Below are positions 1 through 6,623 of a stretch of 45,192 nt of DNA, piece after piece. Origin of the DNA: an uncultured Clostridium sp. Lineage in GTDB: Bacteria; Bacillota; Clostridia; TANB77; CAG-508. Each line of letters opens with the position of its first letter. The first letter of the stretch is position 1. The position numbers and the translations under genes were made by a program. The notes below the pieces were generated by a model. The model did not search any database. It saw only the letters and a program-made list of their open reading frames with translations, and had not been told where the DNA came from. The DNA lies in contig CANOWW010000013.1 in NCBI GenBank assembly GCA_947571115.1, forward strand, positions 1-45,192, read 5' to 3'.

Positions 1-10
1 ATGCCTCCTT
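1..10 (-). promoter_or_regulatory. ribosome binding site of a gene off the left edge
   Basis: Read on the minus strand this is AAGGAGGCAT, a full Shine-Dalgarno sequence. It implies a minus-strand gene whose start codon lies just outside the window, so most of the following 600 bases would be its upstream region. Confidence 0.55.
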
Positions 11-46
11 AATAGCAATTGTATTTTCAATTGACATTTTTATGAC

Positions 47-67
47 AGCTTAAAGAGCTTTTAAGCT
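47..67. repeat. 8-bp inverted repeat in the leader of the off-edge gene
   Basis: AGCTTAAA and TTTAAGCT are perfectly complementary around a 5-base spacer. The repeat lies about 40 bases upstream of the Shine-Dalgarno site at 1-10, so it could be an operator or a leader hairpin for the gene off the left edge. There is no U-tract, so it is not a terminator. Confidence 0.4.
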
Positions 68-633
68 AATCATTTTTAAGAAGGACATCCTAGAAAGTAC
101 TATTTTCCTATTTCTCTACTATTTACTTAATTTTTTGTCAACACTTTTTGGGTGCGACAAAGCTATTAGAACTTTACGTAAATTCTAACTTTTTCACACT
201 TTTTATAAAAATCATAATACTGTCTCCTTTCATTTTTGATAGGGCAAATTAGGAAACACTACAGTATTCTTAAAAACACAAAATCAACTCCCTCAATGAT
301 TTTATAATCGCTTTTAAGAATTTAATATAACTATATTTTATAACATCTTTTTTTCATTTTCAATAAACACACCAAAAAAATTTTTTTTGTTGATTTTTAG
401 GCATTTGTTGGCATTTTTTATAGCGCATTTTTACTTTTTGTGTTAAAATATAAAATGATATTTATCAGTTAAGGCGTTTAGCATAAAATATGCCAAACGC
501 CCTTCAAAATTATATTATTCTTGAATTGTCAATAGTTTTCTCGGCATAAAGAAGTTAAGTCAAAGAAGCATAGTCAAATTTATTCCAATTTCCTATTGAC
601 AATTTTGTAATACTATATAATTCATATAATTGA
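68..633. other. long AT-rich intergenic stretch
   Basis: No coding region, tRNA or repeat array is visible here. The stretch holds homopolymer runs around 365-405 and one strong hairpin (listed at 473-501). It separates the gene off the left edge from the small XRE gene that ends at 634. Confidence 0.6.
473..501. repeat. imperfect palindrome / stem-loop
   Basis: GGCGTTT and GCATA pair with TATGC and AAACGCC around an AAA loop. The only irregular position is an A/C on the plus strand that becomes a G-U wobble when transcribed from the minus strand. That bias suggests a minus-strand RNA hairpin, perhaps a terminator for the XRE gene ending at 634, but no U-run follows, so the role is open. Confidence 0.45.
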
Positions 634-876
634 TTATGATATTGGCTCTTGTATTAAATCATCTAATTTTACATCCAATGCAACCGATATTCTATAAAAT
701 GTATCAACAGAAAAATTGTATGCTGTTTTCTCACTTTCAATTTGTCTAATAAAATCATGTGACAAGTTGACTAATTCAGCAAGTTGTGCTGATGTCATAT
801 TTCTTGCCTTTCTATATTTTTTTATATTTTTTCTAATTACATCATAAATATTATTATTAAACTTTAGTTCTTCCAC
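634..876 (-). CDS. small XRE-family (Cro/CI-type) transcriptional regulator
   Basis: This is an 80-residue protein that is almost entirely one HTH_3 domain. The segment TSAQLAELVNLSHDFIRQIE, at about residues 28-47, has the helix-turn-helix pattern, and a short helical tail ends at DDLIQEP. Such single-domain proteins usually act as dimeric repressors of their own or neighbouring promoters. The start is GTG, preceded by AGGTGG at a normal distance. The gene stands alone, downstream of a terminator that closes the next minus-strand gene, so it probably has its own promoter, which I could not place confidently. Its target cannot be read from the sequence. Confidence 0.85.
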   Translation of the reverse strand: MEELKFNNNIYDVIRKNIKKYRKARNMTSAQLAELVNLSHDFIRQIESEKTAYNFSVDTFYRISVALDVKLDDLIQEPIS

Positions 877-960
877 TGTTAATCACCACCTAACAATAGT
901 TTACTGAAATAATTCGAAAATGTATGTTAGGTAATTCCTCACTTTTAGTATCGTTTGTAA

Positions 961-997
961 TAAAAAAAGAAGTAAAATCATTTTTGATTCTGCTTCT
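961..997 (-). terminator. intrinsic terminator of the XRE gene at 1018-1254
   Basis: On the minus strand a hairpin with AGAAG/CTTCT at the base and AATCA/TGATT at the top, around an AAAA loop, is followed by seven Ts. It lies 20 bases after the stop codon at 1018. Confidence 0.75.
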
Positions 998-1017
998 CTA
1001 TTATGTATCTATTTTTA

Positions 1018-1254
1018 CTAGAAATCTCTTTCTTTTGACATTTCACTTACTGTTATTAAATTGTTATTTTCATCTTTAAATAACAATTTAAAGTTACAAA
1101 TATTTGCAATTTTTAGTATTGTATCAAAATCTGCTTGACTATTTTCTCTTTCATAACTTGATATCGTTGTATCTGCCAAATTCAATTTTTGACCTAGTTC
1201 TTTTTGAGATAATCCAGCAGTTAATCTCATATTTTTCAAAATCATACCTATCAT
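1018..1254 (-). CDS. XRE-family HTH regulator, divergent from blaI-like gene
   Basis: This is a 78-residue protein starting MIGMILKN. The HTH segment LSQKELGQKLNLADTTISSY is clear, and a short C-terminal tail (FKLLFKDENNN) follows. I chose the ATG at 1254 because GAGGTG lies 7 bases upstream of it. A longer frame starting at 1302 adds 16 hydrophobic residues with no ribosome site. It is transcribed divergently from the BlaI-like gene, and the 139-bp gap between them holds an inverted repeat (1307-1323). One of the two proteins may therefore control both genes. Its regulon is unknown. Confidence 0.85.
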   Translation of the reverse strand: MIGMILKNMRLTAGLSQKELGQKLNLADTTISSYERENSQADFDTILKIANICNFKLLFKDENNNLITVSEMSKERDF

Positions 1255-1306
1255 TTTGCTACACCTCATTGGTATTATTGCAAAAAATAAAAATTTAATC
1301 ATAAAA

Positions 1307-1323
1307 TCGCAAGATACTTGCGA
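1307..1323. promoter_or_regulatory. operator-like inverted repeat over the blaI -35 box
   Basis: TCGCAAG-ATA-CTTGCGA is a perfect dyad with 7-base arms. It covers the -35 box (1318-1323) of the promoter for the BlaI-like gene. A protein bound here would block that promoter. It lies between two divergent repressor genes, so either product could be the ligand. Known BlaI/MecI operators are built on TACA/TGTA, which makes the XRE protein at least as likely. Confidence 0.6.
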
Positions 1324-1346
1324 ATATTTTTGATAAATGTTATAAT
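1318..1346 (+). promoter_or_regulatory. sigma-A promoter of the blaI-like gene
   Basis: TTGCGA at 1318-1323 and a perfect TATAAT at 1341-1346 are separated by 17 bp. The start codon at 1394 lies about 40 bases downstream of the predicted transcription start. The -35 box is embedded in the inverted repeat 1307-1323. Confidence 0.75.
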
Positions 1347-1393
1347 ATACCTAACAAAATGTAAAACTATATTATTGTGAAGGAGTTAATAAT

Positions 1394-1759
1394 ATGATAA
1401 AAATTAGTGACGCAGAATTAGAAGTTATGAAAGTAATCTGGAAGGAAAAAGCGGTGAAAAGCAAAAAAATTATAGAACAAGTAAAAGATTTCAATTGGAA
1501 TGACAATACAGTAAGAACGCTAATCAATCGATTGATCCAGAAAAAAGCAGTTGGTATCTCAGAAAAGAACGGAAAAGAATATACCTTTATTCCCTTAATC
1601 GATGAAGAAAAGTACAAATTGGAAACTACGAAAAAATTTCTGGGAACATTTTTTCATGGTTCAGTTTTGGAATTTTTAAGATTTCTAATAGATAATGATG
1701 AAAAATATTATAAAGAAATATGTGATTTCTTGGAGTATTATAAAAATTTGGAGAAATAA
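1394..1759 (+). CDS. BlaI/MecI-family transcriptional repressor (orphan)
   Basis: This 121-residue protein begins ISDAELEVMKVIWKEKAVKS, the standard opening of penicillinase-repressor (BlaI/MecI/CopY) winged-helix proteins. The recognition region WNDNTVRTLINRLIQKKAV is also typical, and the C-terminal half is the helical dimerisation part. In classical systems the repressor is cleaved after a BlaR1/MecR1 sensor detects beta-lactam. No sensor or beta-lactamase gene lies beside it, so it is an orphan here. AAGGAG precedes the ATG at normal spacing. It is the only plus-strand gene in the left 6 kb and ends at a strong terminator. Its target genes are unknown, but the PBP2 operon lies in the same window. 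Confidence 0.88.
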   Translation: MIKISDAELEVMKVIWKEKAVKSKKIIEQVKDFNWNDNTVRTLINRLIQKKAVGISEKNGKEYTFIPLIDEEKYKLETTKKFLGTFFHGSVLEFLRFLIDNDEKYYKEICDFLEYYKNLEK

Positions 1760-1806
1760 AGACTTTATCAAGTAAGGTGTAATTTCTTCGAAAATTCAAT
1801 TTTATC

Positions 1807-1845
1807 AAATCGATGACTTAAAATAGTCATCGATTTTGCTTTCGC
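1807..1845 (+). terminator. intrinsic terminator of the blaI-like gene
   Basis: AAATCGATGACT (1807-1818) and its exact complement (1825-1836) enclose a TAAAAT loop. TTTTGCTTT follows on the plus strand. No U-tract follows on the minus strand, so it serves the plus-strand gene. Confidence 0.85.
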
Positions 1846-1893
1846 TATTTATATAACTTCAGGGCAGAATATTGTTTTTACAGCCTCATTTAA

Positions 1894-2262
1894 CTATACA
1901 TATGTAAAAGATTGTGGTGCAACTTTTATTCCATAACTTGATAAATCTTTTGGATCACTATATTGTTTAATATTTGTTAATTTATAAGCAATCGCCTTAC
2001 TCCTATCTTTAAAATACTTTTTATAGAATTTTAAGTCAATACCTGAATATTTTTTAGTCTTTTTCCATATATTGTCTGGAGAATCTTCTAGTATTTTTTC
2101 AACCTTTGCCTCTCCTACAACTTTCATAATAGGATATGTTGAGTAAATTATTATTTTATCTATATCTTGTTTGCACCTAATTTTTCTATATTCATATTTT
2201 TTACTACCATTAAAAATATTTTCTACATGTTCTGGATTTATTGAAATTAATATACTACACAT
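1894..2262 (-). CDS. ASCH-domain protein (COG4933-like)
   Basis: This is a 122-residue protein. Its start MCSILISINPEHVENIFNG, followed by SKKYEYRK, matches the opening strand, helix and basic loop of ASCH domains. These are PUA-fold proteins proposed to bind RNA and found near regulators and modification enzymes. The start at 2262 is set by AGGAGG six bases upstream; a longer reading frame to 2307 has no such site. The gene follows the stop codon of the XRE gene by 2 bases, so the two are co-transcribed. A second ASCH gene lies at 4229-4570. The biochemical activity is not visible from sequence; RNA or nucleotide binding is an inference from the fold. Confidence 0.75.
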   Translation of the reverse strand: MCSILISINPEHVENIFNGSKKYEYRKIRCKQDIDKIIIYSTYPIMKVVGEAKVEKILEDSPDNIWKKTKKYSGIDLKFYKKYFKDRSKAIAYKLTNIKQYSDPKDLSSYGIKVAPQSFTYV

Positions 2263-2264
2263 AG

Positions 2265-2630
2265 TTAACCTCCTATAATTTCTAATTCTTTTATTATTTT
2301 TTTCCAATATGATTTATCCACTTGCTGTTTTTGTGCTTTTCTAATAAATTCTCTTAATAATTCATTTTCCATAATATATTCTGCTATATCATTAGATACT
2401 TTATACTGATTAGGACTCTCTTTTGCTACTAAATCATAGAAATCGTCTTTTTCTTTCGATTGTAAATTAAAGTATTTCACAAATTTATCTATTATATTTT
2501 TAGAAGGTAATCGATTTCCCTTTTCTATATCCGAAATATATGCTGCAGATATTCCAATCTCATCTCCGAGAATTTTCAGACTTTTTTTACCTCTATATTT
2601 TTTTACTAAATCCCCAAATTTTTCTTTCAC
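2265..2630 (-). CDS. XRE-family HTH regulator paired with ASCH protein
   Basis: This is a 121-residue protein with an N-terminal HTH_3 domain; SLKILGDEIGISAAYISDIE (about residues 17-36) is the HTH core, followed by GNRLPS. A helical C-terminal half follows. I chose the GTG at 2630 because AAGGAG lies 6 bases upstream. A longer frame from 2666 would run through the palindrome and lacks a ribosome site. The promoter and a 36-bp palindrome lie directly upstream, so autorepression is likely. It is the first gene of a two-gene unit with the ASCH protein. HTH proteins ending like this also act as antitoxin-like regulators, but nothing here proves toxicity of its partner. Confidence 0.82.
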   Translation of the reverse strand: MKEKFGDLVKKYRGKKSLKILGDEIGISAAYISDIEKGNRLPSKNIIDKFVKYFNLQSKEKDDFYDLVAKESPNQYKVSNDIAEYIMENELLREFIRKAQKQQVDKSYWKKIIKELEIIGG

Positions 2631-2641
2631 TTTTTTCTCCT

Positions 2642-2677
2642 TATTAACAAATATGCTTATAAGCATATTTGTTAATA
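2642..2677. promoter_or_regulatory. 36-bp perfect palindromic operator
   Basis: Two exact 18-base half sites meet at the centre between 2659 and 2660, with the half-site core TTAACAAATATGCTTAT. The palindrome starts at the last base of the -10 box and runs to the Shine-Dalgarno site of the XRE gene, covering the transcription start. A bound dimer or tetramer would block initiation. The likely ligand is the XRE protein it precedes. In RNA it could also form a long hairpin that hides the ribosome site. Confidence 0.8.
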
Positions 2678-2705
2678 TAATATCATAAAAAAAATAGTTT
2701 GTAAA
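2677..2705 (-). promoter_or_regulatory. promoter of the XRE-ASCH operon
   Basis: On the minus strand TTTACA (2705-2700) and TATTAT (2682-2677) are 17 bp apart. The palindromic operator begins at the end of the -10 box. Confidence 0.65.
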
Positions 2706-2713
2706 TACTTTTC

Positions 2714-2743
2714 AAAAAAAATACACTCTTTTCAAGTGTATTT
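2714..2743 (-). terminator. terminator of the PIN-GNAT gene
   Basis: On the minus strand AATACACT and AGTGTATT (2742-2735 and 2727-2720) pair around TGAAAAG and are followed by six Ts. The hairpin overlaps the stop codon at 2742. It separates the PIN-containing unit from the downstream XRE-ASCH promoter. Confidence 0.75.
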
Positions 2744-4226
2744 ATTGTATAGAAAACATTTCTTTACTATTTCCTTCTATAATTATTTTTTCTAGCAATT
2801 CTTTTTTTATGCTCATTGGTCCCTGTATAGGTCCTTTAATAATTTCATTTTCTAGTAAAAATTCATATGTAATAGGTTTATTAAATGTTATATAATGTTT
2901 GAACATTATTACAAGACTGTCTAAAGAAGTTTCACTCATTAATTCAATTTCATTATATGCTGTTCTTTTTCTAACTATATTAGAAATTTCTTCTCTCGTT
3001 TCAAAATCATTCCACGTTGTCTCAACTATACCTAAAGTCGTTATTGCTTTTTTATCTTGCGATGCATAAAATAACAATATATCATTAGGTTTTATCTTTT
3101 TAATTTTTGCATTTGAGATAAATGCTTTTTTTATTGCATTTGCAGATGTATTCATTCCTTGTGTATCATCAATACTTATTTGAAATTCTCTTTCAGCCTC
3201 CTCAAATAATAATTTATGATATTTTGGTTGTACTGGAATAATAAATATATCTTGATCATCTAATTGTACAAATGGATAGCCTTTTCTATCTTTTATATTT
3301 TTCACAAAGATAGCTTCTCTTTCAATCGTATTATCACTTTTAGGTGTATTTTTATATGTAGCTAGCTTAAAATCATATTGTTTTAATAAATAGATCAAAG
3401 ATTCTTGTCTTTCAAATGTAGTAACATATATTTCATCTATGTTTTTTTCTATAGCTTCTTTTATCATTATTTTTATAAAGCATTCGCCTATTTTTTTGCC
3501 AGTATCAGCAACTTTAAATGTAGCAACTTTTAATCTCCTAGCTGGTTTAAGTGGAACATCAAAACTCGAATAATCCTCATCTTTTCCTTCTTCTTTTAAC
3601 ATTAAAAATGAGGTGACTTTATTTTGTTGATCTTGAGTTACATATGCTTGAGCATTATTGCGTTGTTTATTTTCAAACCACTTATCGAATCCTTTATAAT
3701 CCATTCTTAAGCTAGTAAAAAACTCATCTTCTAAATTAAGATGATATAAAGATTTTTGTTTTATAAATACTGGTGTCTGAATAATAACTTTTTCATCTTC
3801 TTTAAATATTTCAAGTGCATCATCAATAGATAAGACTCTTTCACTTAAGTTTAATTTTTTTCCTTTTTTTACAAGTTCTTTATCATTTGTTATAAGAAAT
3901 GTAACACAATTTTTATAGACAGCATATAGCATTTCATTATCTATCTTATCATTTTCATTTTTTATTCCTACTAAATTATTGAACTCATCAGTAATCCTAG
4001 GTGGATCATCTATAATATTATAAACATTTAATTTTGATTTAAATATAGACTTTTTCTTCTCATCTTTTATTTTGTCTGTTTCAGTTAGTGTTTTAGGATG
4101 AACTACTATACTATATTTATCTGAATCGTATAATAATTTTGTTATCTTTGCAACTTTGTCATCTAATACTTGATTATCTAATAAATAAATTAGCATATTT
4201 GTATCTAATAATATTCTTTCTTTCAA
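2742..4226 (-). CDS. PIN nuclease - GNAT acetyltransferase - PUA/ASCH-like fusion protein
   Basis: This 494-residue protein shows three parts. Residues 1-140 are a PIN nuclease domain: ILLDTNMLIYLLD carries Asp8, KIDNEML carries Asp96, and LITNDKELVKKG carries Asp115, with Glu49 as the possible fourth acid. Residues about 190-310 resemble a GNAT acetyltransferase: the ATFKVADTGKKIGECFIKIM segment fits the acetyl-CoA-binding strand and helix, followed by IYVTTF and LLKQYDFK. Residues about 320-494 look PUA-like (EVE/ASCH type): KPNDILLFYASQDKKAITTL. PIN domains cut RNA, GNATs can acetylate RNA or proteins, and PUA folds bind RNA. A single RNA-targeting enzyme is therefore a reasonable inference. 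The start is TTG at 4226 with GGAAGGTG upstream, 2 bases after the stop of the preceding ASCH gene. No signal or membrane segment is seen. Confidence 0.75.
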   Translation of the reverse strand: MKERILLDTNMLIYLLDNQVLDDKVAKITKLLYDSDKYSIVVHPKTLTETDKIKDEKKKSIFKSKLNVYNIIDDPPRITDEFNNLVGIKNENDKIDNEMLYAVYKNCVTFLITNDKELVKKGKKLNLSERVLSIDDALEIFKEDEKVIIQTPVFIKQKSLYHLNLEDEFFTSLRMDYKGFDKWFENKQRNNAQAYVTQDQQNKVTSFLMLKEEGKDEDYSSFDVPLKPARRLKVATFKVADTGKKIGECFIKIMIKEAIEKNIDEIYVTTFERQESLIYLLKQYDFKLATYKNTPKSDNTIEREAIFVKNIKDRKGYPFVQLDDQDIFIIPVQPKYHKLLFEEAEREFQISIDDTQGMNTSANAIKKAFISNAKIKKIKPNDILLFYASQDKKAITTLGIVETTWNDFETREEISNIVRKRTAYNEIELMSETSLDSLVIMFKHYITFNKPITYEFLLENEIIKGPIQGPMSIKKELLEKIIIEGNSKEMFSIQ

Positions 4227-4228
4227 AT

Positions 4229-4570
4229 TTACACCTTCCTTACTTTTATTGCTACTACTCCATACTGGTTTTCTTGTTCTTTTGTATAAAATTTATATAA
4301 ATCTTTTAAAAAGTTTTCTCTTGTTTCTTTTTGATCTGCATATTGCTGAATTTCAAAATTAATTATCGCATCTTCAAATGATTTTTTAGTCAATAATTTT
4401 TCTACTTTTGTATATAATTCTTCTTTTAATTCTGGTTCTTTCTGAAATATAATTTCATCACCAATTTTTAGATTCTTTCTTTTATCATCATTTAGTCTAA
4501 TTTCTATTTCTTTAGTTCCATTTTTCATATATTCAAAATATTTTGGATTTAATTTCATTATATATCTCAC
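4229..4570 (-). CDS. ASCH-domain protein, first gene of the PIN-GNAT unit
   Basis: This 113-residue protein contains MKLNPKYFEYMKNGTKEIE followed by RLNDDKRKNLKIGDEIIF, the hallmark of ASCH domains: an opening strand, a G-[ST]-K-x-[IV]-E-x-R loop and a GD turn. The GTG at 4570 is preceded by AAAGG at 9 bases. A TTG at 4600 is also possible in frame but would sit before the ribosome site. It is immediately followed by the PIN-GNAT gene, so the two are translationally linked. The inferred role is binding RNA or a nucleotide as a partner or substrate-recognition subunit. Its small size rules out an additional catalytic domain. Confidence 0.75.
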   Translation of the reverse strand: MRYIMKLNPKYFEYMKNGTKEIEIRLNDDKRKNLKIGDEIIFQKEPELKEELYTKVEKLLTKKSFEDAIINFEIQQYADQKETRENFLKDLYKFYTKEQENQYGVVAIKVRKV

Positions 4571-4598
4571 GCTATCATTCCTTTCTTTAATTATTCCC

Positions 4599-4635
4599 AA
4601 TATATTTAATATATTGATCTTGTGCTTTTAATCAA
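4599..4635 (-). promoter_or_regulatory. candidate promoter and small dyad upstream of the ASCH/PIN-GNAT unit
   Basis: On the minus strand TTGATT (4635-4630) and ATATTA (4612-4607) are 17 bp apart. AATATAT and ATATATT form a dyad with a 3-base spacer at 4599-4615 that overlaps the -10. The boxes are weak and the area is AT-rich, so this is tentative. Confidence 0.4.
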
Positions 4636-4714
4636 ATATCAATTAAGCAACCTTTTTCTCCATCATTCTCATCTTGAAATAAATAAACTCTTTTGAATTT
4701 AACATAAAACCATA

Positions 4715-5611
4715 TTACTCTTCCGTATCATTATTTTCCTTCAATTCCTTTTTCGCCTTATCTTCCAATGCTTTATTATCATCTAAATATTCATAACTCA
4801 ATGCATTCTTCCTTGTAACTACTGTTTCTCCCAACTCCTTTTCCAAATCATCGCGCGTATTCTTAGCAATTTTTCCCCCACGTTTTGCAATCTCTTTATT
4901 TTCTTTTAGTCCATAAGGCTTGTGCTTTTTCGCAAGTTCTCTTGTTGCAATTTCGCCTAAATCAGTTAATGTTACTTCTATATCTGTCATATTATCCCTC
5001 AAAGATTCCTTCCTAAGTCCTTTATATTCTTTGTATTGGGAAGCCTTCATTCCAGACCATTCTTGATAGATTTCATTAGTAAGAATTCCATATTCAAAAT
5101 CTTTTGTGATACCATTTTCTTTCCACACATCTGTTAATTTACGTCTATCCACAATTCCTGTCAATCTCTGTTTAATCCATTTATCCTCATATCCACGACT
5201 TCTATAATAGTCAACTGCACGATTTACAGCAATTTCTGGATCAAACACTTCATCAATTCTTTCTTTTCCCATTTGAGCCAACCAAAGTTTAAACGGCTCT
5301 GCTTTTGGACTTGGCACAGACTCTATTAATCTTAAAATTCCTTTTGTATCTAATGTATCTGTACTATAAAATTTTCCATCTTTTGATTTTAATTTCAGTT
5401 GTCGACATTTTGTCGATAACTCACTTTTTTCTTCTTCTGTCATCCTTTTCTTTAATCTATACCAATAATCTTTTGAATCACTACTTTCTGTTAAAGCTCC
5501 AATTACATCAACTACACTAAAATAATATTCTTCTTTTTCAGCATCCCACATGCTTCTTATTTCTTTTCCCTCAAAAAGATTTGATATTGTTTCTAATTTA
5601 TCATTTTCCAT
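4715..5611 (-). CDS. Bro-N domain protein (DinD / phage antirepressor-like)
   Basis: This 298-residue protein carries an N-terminal Bro-N-type fold: IRSMWDAEKEEYYFSVVDVI at about residues 18-37, then ALTESSDSKDYWYRLKKRM. It continues with VPSPKAEPFKLWLAQMGKER, typical of BRO-family and DinD-like proteins. The C-terminal half is charged (EWSGMKASQYKEYKGLRKES; KENKEIAKRGGKIAKNTRDD). Such proteins occur as phage antirepressors and as DNA-damage-inducible chromosomal genes. It has an excellent sigma-A promoter (5652-5680) with no obvious LexA box. No other phage genes are nearby, so a cellular regulator or a phage remnant is likely. Confidence 0.75.
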   Translation of the reverse strand: MENDKLETISNLFEGKEIRSMWDAEKEEYYFSVVDVIGALTESSDSKDYWYRLKKRMTEEEKSELSTKCRQLKLKSKDGKFYSTDTLDTKGILRLIESVPSPKAEPFKLWLAQMGKERIDEVFDPEIAVNRAVDYYRSRGYEDKWIKQRLTGIVDRRKLTDVWKENGITKDFEYGILTNEIYQEWSGMKASQYKEYKGLRKESLRDNMTDIEVTLTDLGEIATRELAKKHKPYGLKENKEIAKRGGKIAKNTRDDLEKELGETVVTRKNALSYEYLDDNKALEDKAKKELKENNDTEE

Positions 5612-5651
5612 TTAGGCATCATTCCCTTTATAAACTTATTATTATGCACAC

Positions 5652-5680
5652 ATTATATCAGGAATATACATCTTTTTCAA
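5652..5680 (-). promoter_or_regulatory. sigma-A promoter of the Bro-N gene
   Basis: On the minus strand TTGAAA (5680-5675) and TATAAT (5657-5652) are exactly 17 bp apart. The start codon lies about 35 bases after the predicted transcription start. Confidence 0.8.
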
Positions 5681-5945
5681 CTAAATTTGTATTTTTAAGT
5701 ACAAAAAATAAATATCATCAAATCATCTCAAATTTTACTTAAAAATTTACCACTAAATTGTCCTCGGCAAGAATGCGCTAGCTTTCGCTATCGCCTCCTT
5801 ACCTCCACACGCTAAAGTTGCATTCAAAAACTCTTAACCACTTGACATTCTAGTCTTTCCTCATTCATCACCTAGCCCAAAATTCTACGCTCAAAATCTC
5901 CCAACTGTGCTACTTTTTCATACCGTAAAACTGCCTTTTTTCGCA
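5681..5945. other. unexplained intergenic segment, partly GC-richer and coding-like
   Basis: The piece 5761-5930 stands out from its AT-rich surroundings. On the minus strand it reads EFLNATLACGGKEA followed by IAKASAFLPRTI and a stop, after short open pieces interrupted by stops (GLGDE, GKTRMSSG). Within it GATAGC-GAAA-GCTAGC forms a hairpin with a GNRA loop. This could be a decayed gene end or a conserved non-coding element; I do not recognise it. No intact gene is present. Confidence 0.4.
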
Positions 5946-5975
5946 CAAAAAAACAGCATATTTCTACACTGCTTC
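5946..5975 (-). terminator. weak terminator downstream of the truncated ZIP gene
   Basis: On the minus strand a short AGCA/TGCT stem with a large loop is followed by seven Ts. The stem is short, so termination is only possible, not sure. Confidence 0.35.
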
Positions 5976-6028
5976 AAAATATCAAATAAACTAAATTCAA
6001 ATTATCTTTCCAAACACATCCAATTTTC

Positions 6029-6499
6029 CTACTGTCTACTTTGGACCATTCCTTCTGGTACATCATGTATCGCAATTGCAATCGCAAGTGATAACCCCAA
6101 ACTGGTTGATGCATCAAAACCTGAGCCAATCGCCAAACCTTCTGGAAAATTATGTACCGCAAGCCCAACACAAATAATCATTCCTGTTTTAAATAATGTA
6201 TTATTAGTTATATTTTTCTTGGCAAAATTAATTCTGTTAATCAATTCGTCACACAATATCATAACTATAACACCAACCAAAATCCCAACCAAGCAGCCAC
6301 TCACATTTGAAAATTCTAAAGCCTCTGGAATTAAGTCAAAGCAAATAATCGCTGTCATCAGCCCTGCCGCAAATTCCAATACGAAACTAAGTATTTTGTT
6401 AGAAGTCACATTTAAACACGCACCTATAATGCCTCCAAGCGTAGTCCCAAGCATACCAAAAATCAATCCGTAAATCGTAATCGTACCTATACTTTCCAT
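6029..6499 (-). pseudogene. ZIP-family metal transporter, C-terminally truncated
   Basis: This is a 156-residue remnant of a ZIP (ZupT-like) divalent metal importer. It has membrane segments at about 7-28, 37-57 and 66-86, then the two metal-site signatures HNFPEG (116-121) and HDVPEG (145-150). Intact ZIP proteins of this type are about 240-270 residues long and continue with three more membrane helices after the second signature. Here the frame runs straight into VQSRQ and a stop, and no other frame downstream encodes hydrophobic segments. The end is therefore lost rather than shifted. The start has AAAGGAG five bases upstream. The metal pathway is probably incomplete, so I call it a pseudogene. 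Confidence 0.7.
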
Positions 6500-6529
6500 T
6501 TTTTGCTCCTTTCACAAAATTATATTAAA

Positions 6530-6548
6530 TGTCATCAAAAATATGACA
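6530..6548. repeat. inverted repeat in the ZIP/HU divergent region
   Basis: TGTCAT and ATGACA are exact complements separated by 7 bases. The dyad lies just upstream of a TATAAT (6519-6524 on the minus strand) that would serve the ZIP gene. It could be the operator of a metal-responsive repressor, but no known consensus is matched. Confidence 0.35.
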
Positions 6549-6564
6549 CAACAAAATGTTTTAC

Positions 6565-6593
6565 TTGACTTTATAAAATAAATTTGATACATT
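6565..6593 (+). promoter_or_regulatory. sigma-A promoter of the HU gene
   Basis: TTGACT (6565-6570) and TACATT (6588-6593) are separated by 17 bp, about 30 bases before the start codon. Confidence 0.65.
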
Positions 6594-6623
6594 AATTGCA
6601 TCAAATGAAAAGGAGATTTTACC

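Noticed and set aside
4715..5611. Prophage
   Set aside because: The Bro-N protein is the only phage-like gene; no integrase, terminase or structural genes occur in the window.
5840..5930. RNase P RNA, because GAGGAAAGAC occurs on the minus strand
   Set aside because: The surrounding helices and length of RNase P RNA cannot be found; a ten-base match is not enough.
5907..6473. 188-codon plus-strand open frame
   Set aside because: It is antisense to the ZIP remnant, has no ribosome site, and its hydrophobic pattern mirrors the membrane helices of the opposite strand.
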